NCBI GenBank assembly: GCA_009698805.1
Contig: WLPL01000001.1
Location: forward strand, 1 to 64,000
Direction: 5' to 3'
DNA: 64,000 nt
Source of the DNA: Actinomycetota bacterium
Lineage (GTDB): Bacteria; Actinomycetota; Actinomycetes; Actinomycetales; Microbacteriaceae
The position numbers were made by a program, and so were the translations under genes. Positions 48,921 through 58,054 of this stretch are shown one piece after another (the stretch's first letter is position 1; every line of letters starts with the position of its first letter). A model generated the notes under the pieces. The model was not told where the DNA came from, ran no database searches, and was given only the letters and a program-made list of their open reading frames with translations.

Positions 48921-50522
48921 ATGACTAAAACTCGTAATCGCTGGATCGGCCTCGTCTTCATTTCGATGGCTATTTCGCTCGTCATCATCGACGGCACAAT
49001 CGTCAACACAATCTTCCCCAAGGTCATCGAGACATTGAAGCTCACTTCGACCCAGATTCAGTGGGTTCAGGAGAGCTACGTTCTCATCTTCGCTTCTCTC
49101 CTATTGGTCTGGGGTTCGGTCGCCGACCGCATCGGTCGCAGGCGCTTACTCATCATCGGTATTTTGATCTTCGTTGCTGCCTCCGTTTGGGCTGGTTTTT
49201 CGGTCGATGCAAACGGCATGATCCTCGCCCGCATTCTTCAGGGAATCGGTGGTTCGATGGTGCTACCAACAACCCTCTCGCTCGTGAACGCTAACTTCCA
49301 AGGCAAAGAGCGTGGAATCGCGTTTGCCGTTTGGGGTGCAACCATCGGTGGCATGGTTGCCGTTGGCCCGGTATTGGGTGGCTGGCTAGCAACTAGCTTC
49401 GGCGACGAGGGTTGGCGCTGGGCTTTCAACATCAACCTTCCGTTGGGTCTCCTGGTTGTTGCCGGTCTCGCCTACTGGGTAGCCGAATCTAAGCAGGATC
49501 ACCGCGAGGGTGGCATCGACGTCGTCGGTGCGGGTATCTCTGTGGTCATGTTCCTCACCTTGGTGTTCGGTCTGATTGAAGGACGCGTCTACGGCTGGTG
49601 GCTTGTAAACCAGAACCAGTTCGCAATTGGCGACTTCAAGTGGGCGACCGAAGGCATCTCGATCATTCCCATTTCGCTTGCGATTTCGGCTCTCTCATTC
49701 ACGGCCTTCGTCCTCTGGGAGCGTGCGCGCGATCGGGCACACAAAAACGTTCTGCTAGACCTAGACCTGTTCCGAATTCGTTCGTTCCGTAACGGTTCGA
49801 TCGCCGCCCTGATCATCTCGATGGGTGAGTTTGGAATCCTGTTCGCTATTCCTCTTTGGCTACAAAACGTCCAGGGACTTAGCCCAATCGACTCAGGCTT
49901 GGTGCTTTTGTGGCTCGCCGGTGGTGCGTTCGTAGCTTCGGGTATCTCTGGTGGCCTCAGCGGAAAAATTTCGCCGGTTACCGCGGTTCGAGCCGGTGCG
50001 ATTCTTGAAACCCTGGCTGTTGCTGGCATCGCACTCGTGGCCACGCCAACCGCAACCTGGGGCTCCTTTGCCCCGTTCCTATTTGTCTACGGACTGGGTA
50101 TTGGTATGGCAACCGCACAGCTAACCGGTGTGATCATGGTCGATGTTCCGATGGAGAAAGCCGGGCAGGGCTCTGGCTCGCAGAGCACCGTTCGTCAGAT
50201 TGGTTCGGCTCTAGGCATCGCCGTGTTGGGAACCCTGTTGTTCAGCATCACCACCTCGAGCGTTACCGACAACTTGAAGAACACCACCGTTCCACCAAAT
50301 TGCACGTTCGAACTTCCGGACGCCGTGGTTGACAGTGCCGGTGGCGTGATTCCTGCACTCGAAATGTGCGGCAAGGATGTTCAAACCGCTGCCGCAAACG
50401 GCTTCACCTCCGGTGTCAGCGGTTCGGCTTGGGCTGCTGCTGGATTCTTGGCACTAGGTGCAATCTCGACCCTGGGTCTCGGTTCAGCTGCCGAGCGCAA
50501 AAAGAAGGCTAAGAAGGCCTAG
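48921..50522 (+). CDS. MFS transporter, DHA2/EmrB-QacA-like multidrug exporter
   Basis: 14-TM-like, DGTIVNTIFPKVIETLKLTSTQIQWVQESYVL, WGSVADRIGRRRLLIIG, GGWLATSFGDEGWRWAFNINLPLG. Confidence 0.92.
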   Translation: MTKTRNRWIGLVFISMAISLVIIDGTIVNTIFPKVIETLKLTSTQIQWVQESYVLIFASLLLVWGSVADRIGRRRLLIIGILIFVAASVWAGFSVDANGMILARILQGIGGSMVLPTTLSLVNANFQGKERGIAFAVWGATIGGMVAVGPVLGGWLATSFGDEGWRWAFNINLPLGLLVVAGLAYWVAESKQDHREGGIDVVGAGISVVMFLTLVFGLIEGRVYGWWLVNQNQFAIGDFKWATEGISIIPISLAISALSFTAFVLWERARDRAHKNVLLDLDLFRIRSFRNGSIAALIISMGEFGILFAIPLWLQNVQGLSPIDSGLVLLWLAGGAFVASGISGGLSGKISPVTAVRAGAILETLAVAGIALVATPTATWGSFAPFLFVYGLGIGMATAQLTGVIMVDVPMEKAGQGSGSQSTVRQIGSALGIAVLGTLLFSITTSSVTDNLKNTTVPPNCTFELPDAVVDSAGGVIPALEMCGKDVQTAAANGFTSGVSGSAWAAAGFLALGAISTLGLGSAAERKKKAKKA

Positions 50523-50893
50523 AGGTTCGCTTCTGACCAAACGCGAATGGCTTCACCGATGAACTCGGTGAGGCCTTTTGCCTTAACTTCATAAAACTCG
50601 GTGAAGCGCGGGTCGGCTGAATACATTTCGCCGAGCGCGATGTATTGCTCGCGGGTCGGGCTCCAGAACAGGCACACCCAGTCGTGGTGCGCTTTGACCA
50701 GAGCCTGGACCCGGTCGGCGTCTACGGGTAACCCTGAGAGAAACAGCGGCGCTAGCTCATCGCGAATTATCTCGCCTTGATTTGCTGCCTCCGACTGTTG
50801 CGAATCGGTCAGTAACCCGAAACGCTTAACCGAAGCGCGATATTCGTTGGCCCAGAGGGCCTCGGCTTCTTTGGCGTAAGGGTTCTCAATCAC
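50519..50893 (-). CDS. Stand-alone TipAS antibiotic-recognition-domain protein
   Basis: EAEALWANEYRAS, HHDWVCLFWSPTREQYIALGEMYSADPRFTEFYE typical of TipAS fold; no MerR HTH. Confidence 0.85.
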   Translation of the reverse strand: MIENPYAKEAEALWANEYRASVKRFGLLTDSQQSEAANQGEIIRDELAPLFLSGLPVDADRVQALVKAHHDWVCLFWSPTREQYIALGEMYSADPRFTEFYEVKAKGLTEFIGEAIRVWSEANL

Positions 50894-50930
50894 GAGAAGA
50901 GCCTACCTTTTAGGAGTAAAGTCTCTCTTT

Positions 50931-52991
50931 GTGAATAATTCTTTAAAACCAAAAAGGCTTCTGCTCGGCAAGCGCCTCTCCACCCAAAAACTTGAAGGCG
51001 AACTACTGCCCAAAGTAATCGCGCTTCCGATCTTCTCGAGCGACCCGTTGTCGTCGGTCGCTTATGGCCCGCAAGAGCTTTTGATGATTCTCACACTGGG
51101 TGGGGTTTCGTTCCTTTCGTTTGCTCCGGGCATCGCCGCTGTCGTCGTCCTCTTGCTGACCATCATCATCCTCAGCTACCGTAAGGTTATTGCCGCCTAC
51201 CCTTCGGGTGGTGGCGACTACGAGGTGGCTAAGAAGAATATCGGTGAGCGCTCTGCGCTGATCGTCGCCTCGGCCCTTTTGCTCGACTACGTGATGACAG
51301 TTGCCGTATCGATTGCTGCGGGCACAGACAACCTGATTTCGGCATTCCCCGAGATCGCTCCGTTCCGAATCGAAATTGCCATCGGCTTTGTGGTCTTGCT
51401 CTGCGCAATCAATCTGCGCGGAGTTCGCGAATCTGGCGGCGCTTTTGCGGTGCCTACCTACCTATTCATCTTTAGCGTCCTGACCATGATAGCCACAGGT
51501 TTTGTGAAGTTAGCCATGGGCGCCGACATGACCGCGCCTTCGGCTCAGTACCAACTGAACGAGGACTACGCCCGAACGTTCACATCAACAGGCATCTTGG
51601 TGGTGCTCCTGATTCTCCGCGCATTCGCGTCCGGTTCGGCCGCGCTAACCGGTGTCGAGGCAATCGCCAACGGTGTCCCGGCGTTCCGCGAGCCAAAGGT
51701 CAAGAACGCTCAGAAGACCATGGCCTGGATGGGCCTCTCGGCAATCGTGATGTTCTCGGGCATCATCTTCTTTGGGCTGCACAGCAAGATCCAATACCTC
51801 GAAAACCCGATGGAGCAGATTGGCCATAGCCTCACCGACCCTCAGCAATCGGTTCTCGCCCAACTTGGTGTGGCAATTTTCGGTCAGGGCAGCTTCATGT
51901 TCTACATGTTGCAGTCAACCGCGGCCGCGATTTTGCTCTTGGCAGCAAACACCGCCTTCAACGGGTTCCCACTACTGAGCTCGGTGCTCGCCAAAGACAA
52001 GTACGCACCTAAGGCCCTTCTGACTCGAGGCGACCGCTTGGTCTTCTCAAACGGAATGCTCTCGTTGACGCTCGCCGCGGTAGTTCTGCTACTGGTCTTC
52101 AAGGCAGATGTCTCTTCGCTAATCCAGCTCTACGTCCTCGGTGTTTTCACCTCGTTCACGGTTGGCCAAATCGGTATGTTGCGCCACTGGAAGCGCGGCA
52201 AGGCCGACGGCTCGATCTCTGCCAAAGACGCCCTCAGTGGACGCCTAATTAACGGCGTAGGCGCGACGATGACCGCTTCGGTTCTCGTTATCGTGACCCT
52301 GACCAAATTCACTCACGGCGCGTGGTTGGTTTTCATCATCATGCCGACCCTCTACTGGGTGATGTACAACACCGGACGCTACTACAAGACGATCGAAGCC
52401 GAGATCGCGATCGATGAGCACACCGAGTTTGGCTCGAAGGGCGACTACGCGGTGGTCTTGATGGACAAGCTCAACAAGCCGCAGCTCAAGGCCCTCGACT
52501 ACGCGCTCTCGAGCAAGCACAACCGCATCGACGTGGTTCACATCGCCGTCGACCCGGATCGTGCAACAGCCTTCGAAAAGGAGTGGAAGAAGTTCGGGAT
52601 CAAGGTTCCGCTAAAGATCATCGACTCCCCTTACCGCGACTTCACGGCTCCGCTGACCGAGTACCTTGAAGACCACCGAGCCCGTTACGGCAGCGAGCGC
52701 ATCGCCGTCTACCTGCCGAAGCTGATCGTTGGCCACTGGTGGGAGCACATCTTCCACAACCACCGCGCGAACCGCCTGCGCAAGCGTCTGCTCTACATTC
52801 GCGGCGTCATGGTCACGCTCGTGCCTTGGAGGCTTGAGTCGGCAGAACGCTTCAACCCATTCGACCGCAAGTCGATGCCCGGCGACGTTCGCCGAGGCGA
52901 GTCGGTTCGCCCGAAGTTGCGTCGCCACCCGGAGGCGGCCAAGGCCAAGAACTCGGTGTTCCACATCAAGTCCGACGCCGACAAAGATTAG
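50931..52991 (+). CDS. APC/KUP-superfamily permease, KimA-like (putative K+ or amino acid transporter)
   Basis: SSDPLSSVAYGPQELL, LSYRKVIAAYPSGGGDYEVAKKNIGE, SIAAGTDNLISAFP, ALTGVEAIANGVPAF, TRGDRLVFSNG; GTG start. Confidence 0.87.
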   Translation: MNNSLKPKRLLLGKRLSTQKLEGELLPKVIALPIFSSDPLSSVAYGPQELLMILTLGGVSFLSFAPGIAAVVVLLLTIIILSYRKVIAAYPSGGGDYEVAKKNIGERSALIVASALLLDYVMTVAVSIAAGTDNLISAFPEIAPFRIEIAIGFVVLLCAINLRGVRESGGAFAVPTYLFIFSVLTMIATGFVKLAMGADMTAPSAQYQLNEDYARTFTSTGILVVLLILRAFASGSAALTGVEAIANGVPAFREPKVKNAQKTMAWMGLSAIVMFSGIIFFGLHSKIQYLENPMEQIGHSLTDPQQSVLAQLGVAIFGQGSFMFYMLQSTAAAILLLAANTAFNGFPLLSSVLAKDKYAPKALLTRGDRLVFSNGMLSLTLAAVVLLLVFKADVSSLIQLYVLGVFTSFTVGQIGMLRHWKRGKADGSISAKDALSGRLINGVGATMTASVLVIVTLTKFTHGAWLVFIIMPTLYWVMYNTGRYYKTIEAEIAIDEHTEFGSKGDYAVVLMDKLNKPQLKALDYALSSKHNRIDVVHIAVDPDRATAFEKEWKKFGIKVPLKIIDSPYRDFTAPLTEYLEDHRARYGSERIAVYLPKLIVGHWWEHIFHNHRANRLRKRLLYIRGVMVTLVPWRLESAERFNPFDRKSMPGDVRRGESVRPKLRRHPEAAKAKNSVFHIKSDADKD

Positions 52992-53345
52992 ATGCCTAAA
53001 GAGTTGCCGACCACTGCGCTGGTGTTCCTAGGTGGAGCACTAGGCAGTGGTCTTCGCTTTTCTTTCGGTTTGCAAATCGAACCACTGCAGTTGCTCTTTC
53101 TAGTCAATCTGCTCGGCACGCTTTTGCTCGGAGTCGTAAACGGCAAAACCTGGCCGAGCTGGGTTCACCCACTAGTTGGCACCGGAGTTGCCGGTGGTTT
53201 CACGACTCTCTCTGGGCTTTCGCTGTTCCTAAACGAACACCTCGCAACCGACCCGCTGGCAACCTTGGTGCCGATCGCGGTCATGTTTGCCCTCGGCTTC
53301 GTCGCCCACTGGGCCGGAATGAAGTTGGCGGTGATCTGGCGATGA
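52992..53345 (+). CDS. crcB: CrcB/FluC fluoride channel subunit, first of pair
   Basis: FLGGALGSGLRFSFG, LVNLLGTLLLG, GVAGGFTTLSGLSLF; four TM. Confidence 0.9.
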   Translation: MPKELPTTALVFLGGALGSGLRFSFGLQIEPLQLLFLVNLLGTLLLGVVNGKTWPSWVHPLVGTGVAGGFTTLSGLSLFLNEHLATDPLATLVPIAVMFALGFVAHWAGMKLAVIWR

Positions 53346-53665
53346 ATAATCTCGCTTGGGTCTGCGTCCTAGGTGGTTTCGGAGCAGCCGCTCGCTACCT
53401 GCTCGCAAAGTGGGACGGCTTGCTGCCCTGGGGAATCCTGCTCGGCAACTCGATTGCCGCGGTTGTTGCCACCATCGCTCTTCAAGGAACCCTCAGCGTG
53501 ATGCTGGTCGCCGGTTTGGCAGGCGGGTTGTCAACCTTCTCGACCCTGATCGCCCAAACTTCGGGGCTCTGGGTCAAATCTAAGCCGCGAGCCGCAGTAA
53601 ATCTGGCGCTCAACCTGGTTATTCCTTGCACAGTTTCTGTTGCGTGCGGGTTGCTCATCTCCTGA
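53342..53665 (+). CDS. crcB: CrcB/FluC fluoride channel subunit, second of pair
   Basis: LGGFGAAARYLLAKW, GILLGNSIAAVVATI, GLAGGLSTFSTLIAQ; ATGA overlap with preceding gene. Confidence 0.9.
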   Translation: MNNLAWVCVLGGFGAAARYLLAKWDGLLPWGILLGNSIAAVVATIALQGTLSVMLVAGLAGGLSTFSTLIAQTSGLWVKSKPRAAVNLALNLVIPCTVSVACGLLIS

Positions 53666-53720
53666 CTGCTAAAATAACCGCAGGATTTCTCATCACCCCA
53701 ACCTGTTAAGGGGGCTCGCC

Positions 53721-53990
53721 ATGGGGCGTGGTCGTCAAAAAGCTAAGAACACTAAAGTCGCACGCGAGCTGAAGTACTTCAGCCCAAACACCGATCTTTC
53801 CGCACTCGAAAAAGAGTTGGCGGTGGCCCCGGCCAACACCGGAGAGCCAGACTACGAAGACAAGTGGGCCGACCTCTACGAAGACGAGCTTGACACCGAA
53901 GAGAATGTCGAGGAGGGTAGCGCTGCCGCAGGCGAGGCCGAAGACGACGTAGACCCAGAGTCAGAGTCAGAGTCAGACGAAGAAAACTAG
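53721..53990 (+). CDS. DUF3073 domain-containing protein
   Basis: MGRGRQKAKNTKVARELKYFSPNTDL; acidic C-terminus. Confidence 0.9.
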   Translation: MGRGRQKAKNTKVARELKYFSPNTDLSALEKELAVAPANTGEPDYEDKWADLYEDELDTEENVEEGSAAAGEAEDDVDPESESESDEEN

Positions 53991-55075
53991 CTTCCGTAAG
54001 AGCCGGTGAGGCGCACAGCGCCACCGTCAGTGCCTTTGGCACCCTGAACCCAACCATCTAGGTTCTCAGGCTGCTGGGCCACCACACCGAGCTTCCAGCC
54101 ACCAATTGCGGCCGCTATTTCATCAGCCTTGTCGGCTGCAACCACGAGCGCCTGGCCGAGGCCGAGGTTCCAAGTGCCCTCGACCGATTCGAGCGAGAAC
54201 CCGCCCCAACCAGCAAGCACCGTGAATACGTCGTTTGGGGTCCAGGTGGAACGCTCAACCTCGAGAGCAACGCCTTGAGGCAGCACGCGAGCGAGATTAG
54301 CGGCGATGCCGCCACCGGTGATGTGGCTCATCGAGTGCACAGAAGAACCTAGAGGGCCTTCAAGCAGTTCGTTGAGCACACCCGTGTAGAGGCGCGTTGG
54401 TTCTAGCAACACCTCGCCGAGGCTTCTTGAGCCAAACTCTGAGACCGACTTGGTGTAGTCAAGCTTTGAATCGCTGATGATCTTGCGGACTAGCGAGTAG
54501 CCGTTCGAGTGCAGGCCGCTGGAGGCCATTCCGATGACGACATCGCCAACCTGAACCTTGTGGGCGCCGAGAAGCTTGCTCGCCTCGACCACGCCGGTGG
54601 CAGCGCCGGCAACGTCGTATTCGTCTGGGCCGAGAAGTCCTGGGTGTTCGGCCGTCTCGCCACCGAGAAGGGCAACGCCAACCTCTTTGCAGGCGTCCGC
54701 GATGCCGCGCACGATGTCGGCGATGCGCTCGGGCACAACCCGCCCGCAGGCGATGTAGTCGGTCATGAACAGGCTCTTAGCGCCCACCACGACGATGTCG
54801 TCAACAACCATGCCGACTAGGTCTTGGCCGATGGTGTCGTGCTTGTCGATCGCCTGAGCGATGGCAACCTTGGTGCCAACTCCGTCGGTCGAGGTGGCAA
54901 GTAGCGGGCGTTCGTAGCCCTTCAAGAAGCTGACGTCCATCATGCCGGCGAATCCGCCGATTCCGCCAACCACGAGTCCGTTGTGAGTGGCTGAAACCGA
55001 GCGCTTCATCAGCTCAACGGCTAGGTCGCCAGCCTCGGTGTCTACTCCGGCTGCGGCGTATGAGTTTTCGCTCAC
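53987..55075 (-). CDS. purM: Phosphoribosylformylglycinamidine cyclo-ligase
   Basis: SYAAAGVDTEAGDLAVELMKRS, STDGVGTKVAIAQ, GGETAEHPGLL, HITGGGIAANLARVLP. Confidence 0.96.
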   Translation of the reverse strand: MSENSYAAAGVDTEAGDLAVELMKRSVSATHNGLVVGGIGGFAGMMDVSFLKGYERPLLATSTDGVGTKVAIAQAIDKHDTIGQDLVGMVVDDIVVVGAKSLFMTDYIACGRVVPERIADIVRGIADACKEVGVALLGGETAEHPGLLGPDEYDVAGAATGVVEASKLLGAHKVQVGDVVIGMASSGLHSNGYSLVRKIISDSKLDYTKSVSEFGSRSLGEVLLEPTRLYTGVLNELLEGPLGSSVHSMSHITGGGIAANLARVLPQGVALEVERSTWTPNDVFTVLAGWGGFSLESVEGTWNLGLGQALVVAADKADEIAAAIGGWKLGVVAQQPENLDGWVQGAKGTDGGAVRLTGSYGS

Positions 55076-56553
55076 GCCTTTGCCTGTTCGTTCTCGCGCT
55101 CAAGCAAATTCTTGCCGAGCCGGTCTTCGGCTGGTAGCTCGATCGGGTATTTGCCCGTGAAACAGGCGGTGCACAGCTCAGACTCTTTTTGATCGGTCGC
55201 AGCGACCATGCCGTCTTTACTCAGGTAACCGAGCGAGTCTGCGCCAATGGACTTTCGAACATCGTCGACTCCGATACCGGTGGCGATCAGTTCGGCGCGA
55301 GTTGCGAAGTCGATGCCGTAGAAGCATGGCCAGGTGATCGGTGGTGAAGAGATGCGAATGTGGATCTCGGCAGCGCCGGCTTCGCGAAGCATTGCGACCA
55401 ACGCGCGCTGGGTGTTGCCTCGAACAATCGAGTCGTCGACAACGATGATGCGCTTGCCGCGAATTACCTCTTTTAGCGGGTTCAGCTTGAGGCGAATGCC
55501 GAGCTGGCGAATGGTTTGTGAAGGCTGAATAAAGGTTCGGCCGACGTACGCGTTTTTCACCAGACCGTGACCGAACGGGATTCCGGATTCCTGCGAGAAA
55601 CCAATTGCTGCCGGGGTTCCAGACTCGGGGGTCGGAATAACCAAGTCGGCCTCGACCGGGTATTCGCGTGCGAGCTGGCGGCCCATTTCGACACGAGCGT
55701 CATAGACGTTCTTGCCGTTGATCGAGGTGTCTGGGCGAGCAAGGTACACGTATTCGAAAACGCAGCCGGCGCGCTTCATCTCGGCGAACCGAGTCGAACG
55801 AAGACCGTTCTCGTCGATAGCGATCAACTCGCCAGGCTCGACCTCGCGAACAAACGAAGCGCCGACGATATCGAGAGCCGCGGTTTCCGAAGCGACGACC
55901 CAGCCGCGCTCTAGGCGCCCGAGAACGAGCGGGCGAACACCCTGCGGGTCGCGAGCTGCGTAAAGAGTGGTTTCGTCCATGAACACCAGGCAGAAGGCGC
56001 CTTTGACCTTTGGCAACAATTCGAGTGCGGTGGATTCTAGAGTGTGGTCGAGGTCGCCAGCCATCAAGGCGGTCAGCACCGCTGTATCGGTGGTGTTACC
56101 GCCGGTGATCTCGTTGTTGTCCTGGTCTGGGTAGCGAACGCTAAGCATCTCGACTAGGTCTGCGGTGTTGGTCAGGTTGCCGTTGTGGGCGAGTGCCACG
56201 GTGCCTGCTGAAGTTCGCCCCAGAGTTGGTTGCGCATTACGCCACGAGGACGAGCCGGTGGTCGAGTATCGATTGTGACCAACCGCGATGTGGCCAACGA
56301 GGCTTTCTAGCGAGCTTTCGCTGAATACCTGCGAGACCAGGCCCATGTCTTTGTAGACGAGGATCTTCTTGCCATCGGATGTTGCGATACCGGCAGACTC
56401 TTGGCCGCGGTGCTGAAGTGCATACAAACCGAAGAAAGTTAGCTTTGCTACCTCTTCACCTGGTGCCCATACGCCGAATACGCCACACTCGTCTTGCGGC
56501 CCTTTTTCGTCAGGGAGCAAATCGTGATTTAAGAGGCCGTCGCCACGGATCAA
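55072..56553 (-). CDS. purF: Amidophosphoribosyltransferase
   Basis: DECGVFGVWAPGEEVAKLTFFGLYALQHRGQESAGIA, IIVVDDSIVRGNTQRALV. Confidence 0.97.
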   Translation of the reverse strand: MIRGDGLLNHDLLPDEKGPQDECGVFGVWAPGEEVAKLTFFGLYALQHRGQESAGIATSDGKKILVYKDMGLVSQVFSESSLESLVGHIAVGHNRYSTTGSSSWRNAQPTLGRTSAGTVALAHNGNLTNTADLVEMLSVRYPDQDNNEITGGNTTDTAVLTALMAGDLDHTLESTALELLPKVKGAFCLVFMDETTLYAARDPQGVRPLVLGRLERGWVVASETAALDIVGASFVREVEPGELIAIDENGLRSTRFAEMKRAGCVFEYVYLARPDTSINGKNVYDARVEMGRQLAREYPVEADLVIPTPESGTPAAIGFSQESGIPFGHGLVKNAYVGRTFIQPSQTIRQLGIRLKLNPLKEVIRGKRIIVVDDSIVRGNTQRALVAMLREAGAAEIHIRISSPPITWPCFYGIDFATRAELIATGIGVDDVRKSIGADSLGYLSKDGMVAATDQKESELCTACFTGKYPIELPAEDRLGKNLLERENEQAKA

Positions 56554-56595
56554 AAGGGTAACCCCGTCTTTTGTTGGTGCGGTTTCTCTATAAGT

Positions 56596-56859
56596 TTAGC
56601 GGCTGACTTCGGCCTTTACGACCTTTGATTTGGTTCGAAGGACGCGGTCAAGAACGACGGCCAGGACGCACCCAAGGCCGGCCCCGAGACCGGCACAAAA
56701 AATTATTAGGTAACCGAAAATCGAGGCCCCGGTGGTCTTGGTTGCGAGTGAGTAAAGCACGACTGCGACGATCACACCCAACACCGAACCCGAGATCAGG
56801 AACGCGAGAAACTTTGGTGCCTTGCGAATGTTTAGGTCGAGAGTCTTCTTTTTGGCCAT
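56596..56859 (-). CDS. Hypothetical small membrane protein
   Basis: 87 aa, two TM segments, adjacent to sterol-carrier gene. Confidence 0.7.
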   Translation of the reverse strand: MAKKKTLDLNIRKAPKFLAFLISGSVLGVIVAVVLYSLATKTTGASIFGYLIIFCAGLGAGLGCVLAVVLDRVLRTKSKVVKAEVSR

Positions 56860-56862
56860 GAC

Positions 56863-57219
56863 TTAATTGAACCGCATGAGTGGCAGCAGTTCTGCCAGAT
56901 CGGCTCTCGTGCCAGAGGCGTGAACCTTGCCGGCGGCAACGGCGTCGGGCCAGGTCAGCTCGCCAAAAGCCAGAGCCAACCAGGTGTCGGCATCGAACTC
57001 GACCACGTTTGGCGGCGTTCCACGCTTGTGGGTCAAGCCCTCGATGCACTGCACCGCCCCGAACGGTGGAACCCGAACCTCGACCGCGTTGCCAGGGCGC
57101 AAAAAAGTGAGTTCTTCGAGAAGGTAACGAACCGCGGTCGCTTTTTGACTCTCGTCTCCGGCGCGATAAAGCGTGACGGCTTGGAGGCCGTCCTCGGGTT
57201 TGATTCTTCTGCGGGGCAC
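56863..57219 (-). CDS. Sterol carrier family protein
   Basis: GNAVEVRVPPFGAVQCIEG, TWLALAFGELTWPDAVAAGKVHASGTRADL (SCP2-like). Confidence 0.85.
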   Translation of the reverse strand: MPRRRIKPEDGLQAVTLYRAGDESQKATAVRYLLEELTFLRPGNAVEVRVPPFGAVQCIEGLTHKRGTPPNVVEFDADTWLALAFGELTWPDAVAAGKVHASGTRADLAELLPLMRFN

Positions 57220-57268
57220 TGTTCAATTCTCACAGCCTTTTATCAGCATGAGTTGTTTGACTAACGAA

Positions 57269-58024
57269 ATGACAAATGCGAAGACACTCCTGGTAAAGGT
57301 CCCTGCGGTAACCCTTTGGTTCTGGATCATTAAGATTTTCTCGACCACGGTTGGTGAAACTTTAGGTGACACCCTCAACGATGGTTGGGGCTTGGGACTC
57401 GTAAAGGCAGCCTATTTAATGCTCGGTGTCTTCGCAGTTCTTCTCGCGATTCAGTTGCTGCTCAAGAAATATGTGCCGGCTGTCTACTGGGCAACAATCA
57501 TCGCGGTGAGCACTGTTGGCACGTTGCTTACCGACAACCTGCACGACACCTTCGGTTGGCAAAACTGGCAGTCGGCAATCTTGTTTGGCGTGATCCTCGC
57601 AGCCGTCTTCGCGATTTGGTGGCTACAGGAGCGCACGCTCTCGATCAAGTCAATCAACACTCGCAAGCGCGAGGCCTTCTACTGGCTCGCGATTCTGGCC
57701 ACCTTCGGAATGGGAACCGCCGGCGGCGACATCTTCTTGGACGACTTAGGGATGCCACTCACCGTCAGCTCGCTAATGTTCGCAGGAATCATTGCGCTTG
57801 TTGCGAACCTTTGGAGAACTAAGACCATTGGAACAGTCTTCGGCTTCTGGGCCGTTTATGTTCTCACTCGTCCACTCGGCGCATCGGTTGGCGACCTACT
57901 TTCGCAGCCAAAGCCGGTCGGCTACGGTTTTGACCCAGGCCTGATCAGTTGGATCGCACTCGGTGTGATTGCCGCGCTAACCGCATACCTGAGCTTCACC
58001 AAGGTTGACGTAATCACTGAGTAG
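57269..58024 (+). CDS. COG4705-like multi-TM membrane protein
   Basis: MTNAKTLLVKVPAVTLWFWIIKIFSTTVGETLGDTL; internal repeat-like TM units; start 57269 preferred. Confidence 0.8.
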   Translation: MTNAKTLLVKVPAVTLWFWIIKIFSTTVGETLGDTLNDGWGLGLVKAAYLMLGVFAVLLAIQLLLKKYVPAVYWATIIAVSTVGTLLTDNLHDTFGWQNWQSAILFGVILAAVFAIWWLQERTLSIKSINTRKREAFYWLAILATFGMGTAGGDIFLDDLGMPLTVSSLMFAGIIALVANLWRTKTIGTVFGFWAVYVLTRPLGASVGDLLSQPKPVGYGFDPGLISWIALGVIAALTAYLSFTKVDVITE

Positions 58025-58054
58025 CCACCTCAGCGGCAGGTTAAACTTGACCCA

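Noticed and set aside
53956-53978. cagagt microsatellite-like repeat
   Set aside because: Only about 3.5 short units encoding an acidic SESESE tail of the DUF3073 protein; not a mobile or CRISPR repeat
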